Source of the DNA: Lachnospiraceae bacterium
GTDB lineage: Bacteria; Bacillota; Clostridia; Lachnospirales; Lachnospiraceae
Direction of reading: 5' to 3'
DNA length: 42,259 nucleotides
Assembly (NCBI GenBank): GCA_017614155.1
Contig: JAGACK010000031.1
Span: 1 to 42,259 of the forward strand
This document shows, piece after piece, positions 42,242 through 42,259 of the stretch (position 1 is its first letter; every line of letters begins with the position of its first letter). Below the pieces are notes generated by a model, which was not told the origin of the DNA, did not search any database, and saw only the letters and a program-made list of their open reading frames with translations. Position numbers and translations under genes: made by a program.

Positions 42242-42259
42242 CATGTTGCCGCATTCGAA

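Overview
The window looks like a chromosomal segment of a Gram-positive, anaerobic, butyrate-producing member of Clostridia, most likely family Lachnospiraceae. Reasons: a complete acetyl-CoA-to-butyrate gene set with the phosphotransbutyrylase/butyrate kinase ending, a long-form Hpf, an ECF-type riboflavin transporter behind an FMN riboswitch, a dlt-like operon, NlpC/P60 and CotH proteins, moderate GC and strong GGAGG-type ribosome binding sites. I cannot fix the genus. I see no prophage, insertion sequence, CRISPR array or rRNA gene. Nearly all genes lie on the minus strand; only two CDS (17810-18358 and 38486-39181) are on the plus strand.

Layout, low to high coordinate. 1-388: 5' part of an unidentified gene. 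411-941: two tRNA-Ser genes (GGA, UGA) separated by two copies of a 59-bp hairpin repeat, with promoter and terminator. 998-16735: a 14-gene minus-strand directon whose order of transcription is tsaE, tsaB, rimI, RNase Z, small anchored protein, tsaD, ispD, VTC-domain protein, DUF4956 protein, CotH, two GT-C-like membrane proteins, a DHH/DHHA1 phosphoesterase with a duplicated C-terminal PGDYG-like module, and a TIR-membrane-propeller protein. Its promoter (16791-16819) overlaps the end of ribU. 16816-17731: ribU with FMN riboswitch, attenuator and promoter. 17810-18358: HExxH protein of unknown function, divergent from ribU.

18365-25375: ptb-buk-secA-prfB-hom, apparently one operon that joins the last two butyrate steps to protein export, translation termination and amino-acid synthesis. 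25376-31494: thl-crt-hbd-bcd-etfB-etfA, with its own promoter and terminator; together with ptb-buk this converts acetyl-CoA to butyrate and yields ATP. 31486-35958: dlt-like operon (adenylation enzyme, carrier protein, MBOAT, SGNH/DltD-like) for surface acylation with an unproven acyl group. 36016-38267: hpf and an SH3b-NlpC/P60 cell-wall hydrolase. 38486-39181: short-chain reductase, probably YmfI-like. 39199-42204: FkbH-like HAD protein and tuf.

The most interesting points are the DHH-PGDYG/TIR-propeller pair, the CotH-DUF4956-VTC-glycosyltransferase cassette, a dlt-like adenylation domain lacking the usual D-alanine-site cysteine, two structured repeats (599-762 and 32560-32608), and a recurring arrangement in which an intrinsic terminator abuts or overlaps the next promoter.
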